DNA of 39,308 bases from Azospirillum oleiclasticum (GTDB lineage Bacteria > Pseudomonadota > Alphaproteobacteria > Azospirillales > Azospirillaceae). Positions within the stretch are counted from its first letter, which is position 1. Each line of letters starts with the position of its first letter. Positions 17,189-24,763 of this stretch are shown piece after piece. The DNA is taken from positions 1-39,308 of the forward strand of contig NZ_JABFFR010000038.1 of assembly GCF_013423485.1 (NCBI RefSeq). Direction: 5' to 3'. The notes beneath the pieces were generated by a model that did no database searches, was not told the origin of the DNA, and worked only from the letters and a program-made list of their open reading frames with translations. Made by a program: the position numbers and the translations under genes.

Positions 17189-17485
17189 ATGCACGTTTAC
17201 ATCGGCCTTCTGCGCAAGGACCCCGACTCCAGCTACGGCGTCGATTTCCCGGACTTCCCGGGCTGCGTCACCGCTGCCGCGACGCTGGTCGAGGTAGGCC
17301 CAATGGCCGTGGAAGCCCTGACCTTCCACATCGAAGCCATGCGGGAGGACGGCGACCCGATCCCCGCCCCCAGCAGCCTCGAAGCCATAATGGCCGATCC
17401 CTTCAACCATGAAGCCGTCCCGATCCTTGTTCCCGTTCCCGACGGTCTGTTCGACGCATCCCGTGATGCCGCTGCGGCCGAGTGA
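17189..17485 (+). CDS. hicB: HicB-family antitoxin
   Basis: A 98-residue HicB protein with the partial RNase H-like fold: KDPDSSYGVDFPDFPGCVTA, then AVEALTFHIEAMREDGDPIP and APSSLEAIMADP. HicB binds and blocks HicA and often represses the operon. This copy ends soon after VPVPDGLFDAS and lacks the ribbon-helix-helix DNA-binding tail found in longer HicB proteins, so autoregulation through it is doubtful. The ATG at 17189 follows AGGAGG and the upstream hicA frame, whose normal stop lies 9 bp before. The module is divergent to gltB and convergent with the DUF2442 gene. With hicA interrupted, this antitoxin appears to be an orphan. Confidence 0.9.
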   Translation: MHVYIGLLRKDPDSSYGVDFPDFPGCVTAAATLVEVGPMAVEALTFHIEAMREDGDPIPAPSSLEAIMADPFNHEAVPILVPVPDGLFDASRDAAAAE

Positions 17486-17501
17486 CAGTCCGGAACCCAC
17501 C

Positions 17502-17783
17502 CTACTCCGCCACGGCTCCCGGATGGTCCCGCTTCAGGTCCTCCGGGTTCGTCCGGTACCACAGGCTGTCGGCGCAGAAGTCGATCTCCTCCGGCCAGCC
17601 GAGATAATCGCCGTCCTCGCCGACGTGCATACGGCCGACGAAGAAATCACCGTCACCCAGCACCACGCAAACGCCACCCTTGGCAATCGTCGGCTTGAAG
17701 TCCACGACCGAGGTCGGGCCATGCTGCCAGCGGATGGTTACGGTAAAATCGGCGTGCGCTGTGGCGTCGGCGATCCGGTACAT
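17502..17783 (-). CDS. DUF2442-family protein
   Basis: A 93-residue protein matching the DUF2442 pattern: FTVTIRWQHGPTSVVDFKP, a central GRMHVGEDGDYLGWP strand pair, and EIDFCADSLW near the end. DUF2442 proteins are often found beside toxin-antitoxin genes, sometimes with DUF4160 partners, but no such partner is present here. It lies 10 bp downstream of gltD on the same strand, so it is likely read from the gltD promoter, and it is convergent with hicB. Its function is unknown. Confidence 0.8.
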   Translation of the reverse strand: MYRIADATAHADFTVTIRWQHGPTSVVDFKPTIAKGGVCVVLGDGDFFVGRMHVGEDGDYLGWPEEIDFCADSLWYRTNPEDLKRDHPGAVAE

Positions 17784-17793
17784 CGCCGCCCCC

Positions 17794-19245
17794 TTACTCC
17801 GCAGCGACCTTCACCGCCTCCCCGGCCACGGTCGCCTTGATGTAGGCGTCCATGGATTCCGCCGCGTCGCGGCCGTCGCGGATGGCCCACACCACCAGGG
17901 ACGCGCCGCGCACGATGTCGCCGGCGGCGAAGACGCCCTCCAGGCTGGTCATCTTGGTGGCGTGGTGGACCGGCAGCGTGCCCCAGCGGGTCACCTTCAG
18001 GTCGGGAGCGCCGAACAGGACCGGCAGATCCTCCGGGTCGAAGCCCAGCGCCTTGACCACGATGTCGGCCTCGATGGTGAAGGCGGAGCCCTCGATCACC
18101 TGCGGGGTCTGGCGGCCGGTGGCGTCGGCCACGCCCAGGTGGATGCGCACGGCGCGCACGCCGGTGACGGTGCTGTCGCCGACGAACGCCTCGGGGGCGG
18201 CCTGCCAGATGAACTCCACGCCCTCCTCCTCGGCGTGGGCGACCTCGCGCTGCGAGCCCGGCATGTTCTTGCGGTCGCGGCGGTAGAGGCACTTCACGGA
18301 CTTGGCGCCCTGGCGGATGGCGGTGCGCACGCAGTCCATGGCGGTGTCGCCACCGCCGATGACGACGACGTTCTTGCCGGCGGCGTTCAGCGTGCCGTTC
18401 TCGTAGGCGACGACGGTGTCGCCGAGCCCGGTGCGGTTGGAGGCGGTCAGGTAATCGAGCGCGGGCACGATGCCGGCCAGCCCGCTGCCCGGCCCCTGGA
18501 TGTCGCGCGCCTTGTAGACGCCGGTGGCGATCAGGATGGCGGCGTGCCTGGCGCGCAGGTCGGCCAGCGAGGCGTGGCGGCCGACGTCGAATCCGAGATG
18601 GAACTGCACGCCCTCGTCCCGCAGCAGCTGCTCGCGCCGCGCCACCACGTCCTTCTCCAGCTTGAAGCCGGGGATGCCGTAGATCAGCAGGCCGCCGACG
18701 CGGTCGTAGCGGTCGTAGACATGCACCTCGTAACCCTTGCGGCGGAGCTGCTGGGCGGCGGCCAGCCCGCCGGGGCCGGCACCGATGATGCCGACCGAGA
18801 TGCCCAGCTCGCGCACCGGGGCCACCGGCTTGATCCAGCCGCGTTCCCAGGCGGTGTCGTTGATGTAGCGCTCCACCGTGCCGATGGTGACGGCGCCGTG
18901 GGTGGACTGCTCGATGACGCAGTTGCCCTCGCACAGCCGGTCCTGCGGGCAGATGCGGCCGCAGATCTCCGGGAAGTTGTTGGTGGCCGAAGACACCTCG
19001 TAGGCCTCCTCCAGCCGCCCCTCGGCGGTCAGCTTCAGCCAGTCGGGGATGTTGTTGGAGACCGGGCAGTGCACCTGGCAGAAGGGCACGCCGCATTGCG
19101 AGCAGCGGTTGGCCTGCTCGCCCGCGCGGGGATCGGAGAATCGGGCGTAGATCTCGTTGAAATCCAGCCGGCGTTCCGCGGCCGGGCGCTTGTCGGGCAT
19201 CCGCTGCGCGGTGTGCACGAAGCCCAGCATCTTCTGGTTCGCCAT
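17794..19245 (-). CDS. gltD: Glutamate synthase [NADPH], small (beta) subunit
   Basis: A 483-residue flavoprotein that passes electrons from NADPH to GltB. The N-terminal cysteine clusters C48-C51-C56-C60 and C95-C99-C105-C109 bind the [4Fe-4S] centres. The FAD motif GAGPGG is at 155-160, the NADPH motif VVVIGGGDTAMD lies near 290, and the C-terminal AAGDIVRGASLVVWA closes the FAD site. The length fits the known A. brasilense subunit. The start at 19245 follows GAAGGGG. gltD precedes gltB in transcription direction, the reverse of the E. coli gltBD order, and is separated from it by DUF2442 and hicAB. Its promoter should lie in 19246-19590. Confidence 0.97.
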   Translation of the reverse strand: MANQKMLGFVHTAQRMPDKRPAAERRLDFNEIYARFSDPRAGEQANRCSQCGVPFCQVHCPVSNNIPDWLKLTAEGRLEEAYEVSSATNNFPEICGRICPQDRLCEGNCVIEQSTHGAVTIGTVERYINDTAWERGWIKPVAPVRELGISVGIIGAGPGGLAAAQQLRRKGYEVHVYDRYDRVGGLLIYGIPGFKLEKDVVARREQLLRDEGVQFHLGFDVGRHASLADLRARHAAILIATGVYKARDIQGPGSGLAGIVPALDYLTASNRTGLGDTVVAYENGTLNAAGKNVVVIGGGDTAMDCVRTAIRQGAKSVKCLYRRDRKNMPGSQREVAHAEEEGVEFIWQAAPEAFVGDSTVTGVRAVRIHLGVADATGRQTPQVIEGSAFTIEADIVVKALGFDPEDLPVLFGAPDLKVTRWGTLPVHHATKMTSLEGVFAAGDIVRGASLVVWAIRDGRDAAESMDAYIKATVAGEAVKVAAE

Positions 19246-19590
19246 GACCCCTTCTCCTCACAACGAACCCCGCCTTCCGGAGGCCGGAGCGACGGGGCGG
19301 GCGGCGCGACTGCCGGGCAGCGCGACCGCGGTGGACAACATTTCGTTCCGCCCGAATGGCGGCCAAGGGTCTTATACCGCAGAATCGTCCACGCCGCGAG
19401 CCCTAAAACGCCGATAGTTCCACATTGCTGACCTTTTTTCCAGGCATGGCGCAAGAATGGGCAGTGCGCCCGATTGCCGCGCAGGTACGGAAAGAAAATT
19501 AGTACCATTTTGGGACTACACAGCGGAGAGGGCCTTTCCGGCCGACCAATCGCCCGGCGCCAACCTTGAATGCCCAACGCATTCGCCGTG
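19246..19590 (-). promoter_or_regulatory. Region upstream of gltD, no gene seen
   Basis: This 345-bp stretch must contain the gltD promoter, since the next gene upstream on the same strand ends at 19591. I found no convincing coding frame. A -10-like TATAAG reads leftward at 19376-19371 without a clear -35 partner. A near-palindrome TAGTACC-N4-TGGGACTA lies around 19500-19518. No sigma-54 -24/-12 motif was found. Confidence 0.5.
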
Positions 19591-19866
19591 TCAATCCGAC
19601 TCCACGTCGAACACGGCGGCGTGCCGGGGGACCACGAACATCTCACCATCCTGCTCACGCACCCCCGGGAACGGCAGATCCTGTCGATGATGCAGCCGCT
19701 CGATGATCACATAGGCAAGGCAGTCGGCGGCCATCACCTCGGGCGCAAGGTCGGCATAACGGGCGCGCCCCGCCAACTCCGGAAAGTCGGGACTTCCGAC
19801 CCAATACTCGTCGCCGTCGGGATGGACGACGACGCGGTAACGTAAGGGTATGAATTTCCGCGTCAT
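19591..19866 (-). CDS. HicB-like domain protein
   Basis: A 91-residue protein with the HicB-type fold: YRVVVHPDGDEYWVGSPDFP followed by ELAGRARYADLAPEVMAADC, a helix LAYVIIERLHHRQDLPFP and a closing strand EMFVVP. It has no HicA next to it. The ATG at 19866 overlaps the stop of the upstream 102-residue gene as ATGA, so the two are translationally coupled and probably work together. By analogy with hicAB it could neutralise the upstream protein, although in classical hicAB the toxin also comes first. It is less like typical HicB than the protein at 17189-17485 and has no DNA-binding tail. Confidence 0.75.
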   Translation of the reverse strand: MTRKFIPLRYRVVVHPDGDEYWVGSPDFPELAGRARYADLAPEVMAADCLAYVIIERLHHRQDLPFPGVREQDGEMFVVPRHAAVFDVESD

Positions 19867-20171
19867 GCCCGATCCGTACCTTGGCCGTCGGTCCCGTCCA
19901 CGGCCGGCGGTGCGGAGGACCGGACCAGCATCAGATTGCGAAGATGAAGCATCATCTCGTCTCGGCCGATGCGATCCGCACTTCCGTACCACATCACCAG
20001 GGAACGGCGGTCGTTGACCGCGATGGCCAGGACGTTGGGCTGTCCGCGCCGCCGCTCCACCGAAGCGTCCGCAAGGCGACTCAGCCGCTCGGCGAAGTCA
20101 TCGACATGCCTCCGGACCGACAGCAAGTCATCGACCGTCTCTTCCGACAGAACCTTTTGCACGCTTCCCAT
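19863..20171 (-). CDS. Unrecognised 102-residue protein coupled to the HicB-like gene
   Basis: I do not recognise this family. The N-terminal half is helical and charged (VQKVLSEETVDDLLSVRRHV, then DDFAERLSRLADASVERRRG), the centre is strand-like (NVLAIAVNDRRSLVMWYG), and a helix EMMLHLRNLMLV follows before a polar tail. It has no signal or membrane segment, and it lacks the HicA GSHxxF motif. The start at 20171 has GGGGGAAG about 10 nt upstream; an in-frame start 75 nt further upstream is less likely. Its stop overlaps the next start by 4 nt. Its position as the first gene before a HicB-like partner makes it a candidate for a new toxin type, which is inference only. Confidence 0.65.
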   Translation of the reverse strand: MGSVQKVLSEETVDDLLSVRRHVDDFAERLSRLADASVERRRGQPNVLAIAVNDRRSLVMWYGSADRIGRDEMMLHLRNLMLVRSSAPPAVDGTDGQGTDRA

Positions 20172-20372
20172 GGCCCATCTTCCCCCGCCGGACGCGCCGC
20201 GAAGCCTTCCGCTTTGCTTTTTAGCATAAGGCCGGCCCTTCGGCATCGGCTGTCGGAGTCACCCCCGACGGCGGCGGGTGACTTGCGTCGTACGGCTTCC
20301 CGCGCGGTCGCCAAGGTGCCGCACCCCTGCTATAAGCGCGCTCGCCGCAACGCAGCGCAGGTGCCCGCGCCC

Positions 20373-21170
20373 ATGCCCGAACAGTATCTGGAAGCCGCCC
20401 TCCTCGGCCTGATCGAAGGTTTGACGGAATTCCTGCCGGTGTCCTCCACCGGCCACCTGATCCTTCTGGTCGATCTGCTGGGATTCGTCGGCCCGCCGGG
20501 CAAGGTGTTCGAGGTGGTGATCCAGCTCGGCGCCATCCTCGCCATCTGCCTGATCTATTTCGGCCGGCTGTGGCGGGTGGCGGTGGGGCTGACCAGCAGC
20601 CGCGCGTCCTGGCGCTTCGTGACCGCGATCCTGGTGGCCTTCCTGCCCTCGGCGGCGCTGGGCGTTCTGCTGCACGGCTTCATCAAGGGGGTGCTGTTCA
20701 ATCCCACCGTCGTCTGCGTGGCGCTGATCGTCGGCGGGCTGGCGATCATCCTGGTGGAACGCGCCCTGCCCCGCCCCCGCCATTTCGAGATCGAGGCCTT
20801 CTCCCCCGGCCTGGCGCTGCGCATCGGCCTGTTCCAGTGCCTGGCGCTGGTGCCCGGCGTGTCGCGGTCGGGGGCGACCATCCTGGGCTCGCTGCTGATG
20901 GGCGTGGACCGGCGGACGGCGGCGGAGTTCTCCTTCTTCCTCGCCATCCCCACCATGCTGGGGGCGACCGTCTACGACCTCTACAAGAACTGGAGCGTGA
21001 TGAACCTGGACGCCGGGGCGCTGATCGCCGTCGGCTTCGTCTGCGCCTTCGTGGCGGCGCTGATCGTGGTGAAGACGCTGCTCGACTTCGTCAGCCGCTA
21101 CGGCTTCACCCCCTTCGGCTGGTACCGCATCGCCGTCGGCGTGGTCATGCTGGCGGTGCTGTACCTCTGA
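20373..21170 (+). CDS. uppP: Undecaprenyl-diphosphatase (UppP/BacA)
   Basis: A 265-residue inner-membrane enzyme that removes a phosphate from undecaprenyl diphosphate, recycling the lipid carrier for peptidoglycan and other envelope polymers. Both signature regions are present: IEGLTEFLPVSSTGHLIL near the N-terminus and PGVSRSGATI near residue 170. About eight hydrophobic segments span the chain. High expression of this family gives some bacitracin tolerance. The ATG at 20373 gives the normal family start although the ribosome site is weak. Its last 26 bp overlap the 3' end of the thioesterase gene on the other strand. Confidence 0.96.
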   Translation: MPEQYLEAALLGLIEGLTEFLPVSSTGHLILLVDLLGFVGPPGKVFEVVIQLGAILAICLIYFGRLWRVAVGLTSSRASWRFVTAILVAFLPSAALGVLLHGFIKGVLFNPTVVCVALIVGGLAIILVERALPRPRHFEIEAFSPGLALRIGLFQCLALVPGVSRSGATILGSLLMGVDRRTAAEFSFFLAIPTMLGATVYDLYKNWSVMNLDAGALIAVGFVCAFVAALIVVKTLLDFVSRYGFTPFGWYRIAVGVVMLAVLYL

Positions 21171-21600
21171 CCATCAGGCTCTCCAGCCGCTCGCGCAGCC
21201 CGGGTGGCAGGGGGGTGGAGCGGCGGGTCGCCTCGTCCATCAGCACGATGACGTTCTCCGCCGTCGCCGCGCAGCGCTCGCCGTCGAACACGCCCTGCCC
21301 GAGCCGGAAGGAGCTCTTGCCGACCGACAGCACCACCGTGCCCACATCCACCGTGCCCGGCCAGTTCAGCTCGCCGCGGAAGTCCAGCACCAGCCGCGCG
21401 ATGACGAAGGCGGTGCCCGGCACCGCCGCCGGGGCCGCGGGGTCGTAGAGGAAGGCGACGCGCCCGGCCTCGCACATCTCGGAAAAGACGCTGTTGTTGA
21501 TGTGGCCCTGCCGGTCGGTGTCGCAGTAGCGCAGCTTCTCGGTCGTCCACACCGGGAAGGCGGAACGGACGGTCAGGTCGGGCGGCTCGGTCTCGCTCAT
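21145..21600 (-). CDS. Acyl-CoA thioesterase, 4HBT hot-dog family
   Basis: A 151-residue hot-dog-fold protein. The segment YCDTDRQGHINNSVFSEMCE is the 4-hydroxybenzoyl-CoA thioesterase signature with the catalytic Asp in DTDxxGHxNN. The following FRGELNWPGTVDVGTVVLSV strands and GERCAATAENVIVLMD complete the fold. It hydrolyses some acyl-CoA thioester; the substrate cannot be told. The gene starts 22 bp after the TPR gene on the same strand, suggesting a small operon, and its 3' end overlaps uppP by 26 bp in convergent fashion. Confidence 0.88.
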   Translation of the reverse strand: MSETEPPDLTVRSAFPVWTTEKLRYCDTDRQGHINNSVFSEMCEAGRVAFLYDPAAPAAVPGTAFVIARLVLDFRGELNWPGTVDVGTVVLSVGKSSFRLGQGVFDGERCAATAENVIVLMDEATRRSTPLPPGLRERLESLMVRGTAPPA

Positions 21601-21622
21601 GGGGTCTCCACGGAAACGGGGC

Positions 21623-22456
21623 TCATTGGGCCGGCGCCTTCGGGGGTGTGGCGGCGGGCGGCTTCGCCGGAGGCTGCCCGCGGGCCGGCTGCGGTGCCGG
21701 CGGCATCGCGCCGAGCCGGTCCAGGTTGACCCGCGCGGCACGCGCCTGGGTGCTGTCGGGCGCGGTGCGGGTGACCGCGCGCCAGTCCTCCGCCGCACCG
21801 CGGACGTCGCCCGCGGCGGCCTTGATGTTGCCGCGCAGCAGCACCGCCTCCGGGTCGTTGGGACGCAGTTCCAGCGCTCGCCCGACGTCGGCCGCCGCCT
21901 GGTGCAGGTTGGACAGGGCCTTGTGGGCCGCGGCGCGGTAGAGCCAGGCGTCGGCCCGGTCCGGCGCGCGGGCGATCACCAGATCGAGGTCGGCCACCGC
22001 GTCCCAGTAGCGCTCGGCCTCGGCGCGGGCGAAGGCGCGGTCGATGAACAGGTCGAGGTCGCCGGGCTGGCGTTCCAGCGCGCGGCTGTACAGCCGGTCG
22101 GCCCGCGCCGCGTCGCCGGCGCGCAGCCACGCCCAGCCGGCGCGCGCCAGGATCTGCGCCTCCGCCCGGGGGTCGTTGCCGCCCAGGGCGCCGGCCAGAT
22201 CCTCCAGCCGCTTGCCGGCGGCGGGGAAGTCGCCCTTGTGGAACAGGGCGAGCGCCTCGCACAGGCGGGCGGGATCGCCGCCGCCGCGCTGCATCCAGGC
22301 GCGGGCACTCTCCAGCCCCTCCTCCGGCTTCAGCTCGGCGATGGTGGCGCAGGCCTGGAGTTCGCGGTTCTGGTCGGAGGATGCTGCGCGGCCGGCGACG
22401 GGAAGCACCAGCAGAGCGGCAGCGAAAAGGATCGGGAGGCGGTTGCGTCGGGTCAT
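21623..22456 (-). CDS. Exported tetratricopeptide repeat protein
   Basis: A 277-residue protein. The N-terminus MTRRNRLPILFAAALLVLPV with AGRAAS is a signal peptide. The body holds about five TPR-like helical pairs (for example GWAWLRAGDAARADRLYSRA and AWLYRAAAHKALSNLHQAA), and the C-terminal 35 residues are a Pro/Ala/Lys-rich tail. It probably acts as a periplasmic scaffold; no partner is evident. An in-frame ATG 21 nt upstream is possible, but the chosen start gives a cleaner signal peptide. It precedes the thioesterase gene and diverges from the SDR gene with 75 bp between them. Confidence 0.82.
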   Translation of the reverse strand: MTRRNRLPILFAAALLVLPVAGRAASSDQNRELQACATIAELKPEEGLESARAWMQRGGGDPARLCEALALFHKGDFPAAGKRLEDLAGALGGNDPRAEAQILARAGWAWLRAGDAARADRLYSRALERQPGDLDLFIDRAFARAEAERYWDAVADLDLVIARAPDRADAWLYRAAAHKALSNLHQAAADVGRALELRPNDPEAVLLRGNIKAAAGDVRGAAEDWRAVTRTAPDSTQARAARVNLDRLGAMPPAPQPARGQPPAKPPAATPPKAPAQ

Positions 22457-22531
22457 CGTCGGACTACACTCCGGCATCGCGGCGGCGCGCGCAAGAACCT
22501 CCTCGACCCCGCCGCGACAGGGACACCGGGC

Positions 22532-23413
22532 ATGAGCACACCGCGCCTCTTCGTCTTCGGCTATGGCTACAGCGCCGCCGTCCTCGCCACACGCCTGCGG
22601 GCGGAAGGCTGGCGGATCGCCGGCACCACCCGCTCGCCCGACAAGTGCCAGGCGCTGGCCGCGGCGGGAATCGAGGCGTTCCTCTTCGACCGCGACCGCC
22701 CGCTCGACGACCCGGCCGCCGCGCTGGACGGCACCACCCACCTGCTGCTCAGCGTACCGCCGGACGGGCGCGGCGACCCGGTGCTGGCCCACCACGCCCA
22801 GCATCTGGCCGACCTGCGGACGCTGGACTGGGGCGGCTATCTCTCGACCACCGGGGTCTACGGCGACACCAAGGGCGAGTGGGTGGGGGAGGCGGCGTGG
22901 CTGCGCCCCACCGGCGACCGCGCCCGCCGCCGGGTGGAGGCGGAGCGCGGCTGGCTCGGCCTCCACCGCCAGTACGGCGTGCCGCTGCACCTGTTCCGCC
23001 TGCCCGGCATCTACGGCCCCGGCCGCAGCGCCATCGATTCCCTGCGCGACGGAACGGCGCGGCGCATCGACAAGCCGGGCCAGGTGTTCAGCCGCGTGCA
23101 TGTGGAGGACATCGCCGGCGCGCTGACGGCGTCGATGGCGCGGCCCAACCTCGGCGCCATCTACAACGTCGCCGACGACCTGCCCTGCCCATCGCACGAG
23201 GTGGTCGCCTACGCCGCCGGGCTGCTGGGGGTGGAGCCGCCGCCGCTGGTGCCCTTCGAGCAGGCCGAGCTCTCCCCGATGGCCGCCAGCTTCTACGCCG
23301 ACAACCGCCGGGTGAAGAACGACCGCATCAAGCGCGAGCTCGGCTATGCGCTCCGCCACCCCGACTACCGCTCCGGCCTGGACGCCCAGATGGCGGCGGA
23401 GCGGGCGGCGTGA
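22532..23413 (+). CDS. Atypical SDR / NAD-dependent epimerase-like protein (YeeZ-like)
   Basis: A 293-residue Rossmann-fold protein. It opens with LFVFGYGYSAAVLATRL, a G-x-G-x-x-A nucleotide-binding turn, followed by the GTTRSPDK arginine of an NADP-type loop. The segment YLSTTGVYGDTKGEWVGE and later FRLPGIYGPGRS, RVHVEDIAGAL and YNVADD match extended SDR epimerases of the YeeZ type. The classical YxxxK catalytic pair is not seen where expected, as in the atypical SDR group, so its reaction is unknown. The ATG at 22532 follows AGGGAC. It lies 182 bp before dnaN and may be read separately from it. Confidence 0.82.
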   Translation: MSTPRLFVFGYGYSAAVLATRLRAEGWRIAGTTRSPDKCQALAAAGIEAFLFDRDRPLDDPAAALDGTTHLLLSVPPDGRGDPVLAHHAQHLADLRTLDWGGYLSTTGVYGDTKGEWVGEAAWLRPTGDRARRRVEAERGWLGLHRQYGVPLHLFRLPGIYGPGRSAIDSLRDGTARRIDKPGQVFSRVHVEDIAGALTASMARPNLGAIYNVADDLPCPSHEVVAYAAGLLGVEPPPLVPFEQAELSPMAASFYADNRRVKNDRIKRELGYALRHPDYRSGLDAQMAAERAA

Positions 23414-23460
23414 GCGGGGCGTCGTCGAGTGGAGCCCCACACCGCACCGCACGAATTTCG

Positions 23461-23488
23461 CTCGACGCGCGGATGCCTGTGATATAGT
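23461..23488 (+). promoter_or_regulatory. Candidate dnaN promoter
   Basis: CTCGAC (23461-23466, close to the alphaproteobacterial CTTGAC) and TATAGT (23483-23488) are spaced 16 bp apart, about 108 bp before the dnaN start. A plausible housekeeping promoter, read by eye only. Confidence 0.42.
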
Positions 23489-23595
23489 GCCCGCCCCTTC
23501 GGACACCGCACGGTGACCCGCGGGGCAGCTTCGTTCCAGCCTCGGGACAGCCCGCGAATCGACACCCACCCATGACCGGCCGAGCCAGACCCAGC

Positions 23596-24726
23596 ATGAA
23601 CATCGTCATCGAACGCACCGCCCTGCTCCGGTCCCTCGGTCACGTTCAGAGCGTGGTGGAACGCCGCAACACCATCCCGATCCTGTCGAACGTCCTGCTG
23701 TCCATCAAGAACGGCGAGCTGGCGCTGGCCGCCACCGACATGGATCTGGAGATCGTGGAGACGGTGCCGGCGTCGGTGACGCGCCCCGGCTCGACCACCG
23801 CCCCCGCCCACACCCTGTACGACATCGTCCGCAAGCTGCCCGACGGCAGCCAGGTGGAGATGGAGGTGAGCGGCGACGGCCATCAGCTCACACTGCGTTC
23901 CGGCCGCTCCCAGTTCAAGCTGGGCTGCCTTCCGCCGGACGACTTCCCGCAGATCTCCCGCGGCGAGCTCCAGCACAGCTTCCAGCTCCCGGCCGCCGAC
24001 CTGCGGGCGCTGATCGACCGCACCCGATTCGCCATCTCCACCGAGGAGACGCGCTATTACCTGAACGGCATCTACCTGCACGCCGCCAAGGTGCGGGCCG
24101 GCGGGGCCGAGCTGCCGGTGCTGCGCGCGGTGGCGACCGACGGCCACCGGCTGGCGAAGGTCGAGATCCCGCTGCCCGACGGGGCCGACGGCGTGCCCGG
24201 CGTGATCATCCCGCGCAAGACGGTGAACGAGATCCGCAAGCTGATCGACGAGGCGGCCGACCGCATCGAGATCTCCATGTCGGAGAACAAGATCCGCTTC
24301 GCCTTCGACACCGTGATCGTCACCTCCAAGCTGATCGACGGCACCTTCCCCGACTACGAGCGGGTGATCCCCACCGGCAACGACAAGGTGATGGAGGTCG
24401 ATGCCAAGGTGTTCGCCGCCGCCGTGGACCGCGTCGCCACCATCTCCACGGAGAAGAGCCGGGCGGTGAAGCTGTCGGTCAAGCGCGGCAACCTGACCCT
24501 GTCGGCGACCAGCCCCGAATCCGGCTCCGCCACCGAGGAGCTGGAGGTCGCCTACGAAGACACGCCGATCGAGATCGGCTTCAATTCCCGCTACCTGCTG
24601 GACATCACCCAGCAGATCGAGGGCGAGGGCGCCCGCTTCCTGCTGGCCGACGCCGCATCCCCCACCATCATCCGCGACGTGGCCGACTCCACCGCGCTCT
24701 ACGTGTTGATGCCCATGCGGGTGTGA
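23596..24726 (+). CDS. dnaN: DNA polymerase III beta subunit (sliding clamp)
   Basis: A 376-residue clamp that encircles DNA and tethers the replicative polymerase and repair proteins. The start MNIVIERTALLRSLGHVQ, the RNTIPILSNVLL motif, the FKLGCLPPDDFPQI interdomain stretch and the C-terminal LYVLMPMRV are hallmark segments, and the length matches the family. A further in-frame ATG lies 24 nt upstream, but family alignment favours 23596. recF follows after 37 bp and gyrB after that, the common replication gene order, but dnaA is not upstream here. Confidence 0.98.
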   Translation: MNIVIERTALLRSLGHVQSVVERRNTIPILSNVLLSIKNGELALAATDMDLEIVETVPASVTRPGSTTAPAHTLYDIVRKLPDGSQVEMEVSGDGHQLTLRSGRSQFKLGCLPPDDFPQISRGELQHSFQLPAADLRALIDRTRFAISTEETRYYLNGIYLHAAKVRAGGAELPVLRAVATDGHRLAKVEIPLPDGADGVPGVIIPRKTVNEIRKLIDEAADRIEISMSENKIRFAFDTVIVTSKLIDGTFPDYERVIPTGNDKVMEVDAKVFAAAVDRVATISTEKSRAVKLSVKRGNLTLSATSPESGSATEELEVAYEDTPIEIGFNSRYLLDITQQIEGEGARFLLADAASPTIIRDVADSTALYVLMPMRV

Positions 24727-24731
24727 CGGCC

Positions 24732-24752
24732 GGGGGCCGGGCCATGGCCCCC
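24732..24752 (+). other. GC hairpin between dnaN and recF
   Basis: GGGGGCC (24732-24738) and GGCCCCC (24746-24752) form a 7-bp all-GC stem with a 7-nt loop in the 37-bp gap. There is no T-run, so it is more likely an mRNA-processing or attenuating structure than a terminator. Confidence 0.35.
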
Positions 24753-24763
24753 GCCGCCGGTGA

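Noticed and set aside
19246..19590. Sigma-54/NtrC promoter for gltD
   Set aside because: No GG-N10-GC spaced element of the TGGCAC/TTGCA type was found on the gltD strand.
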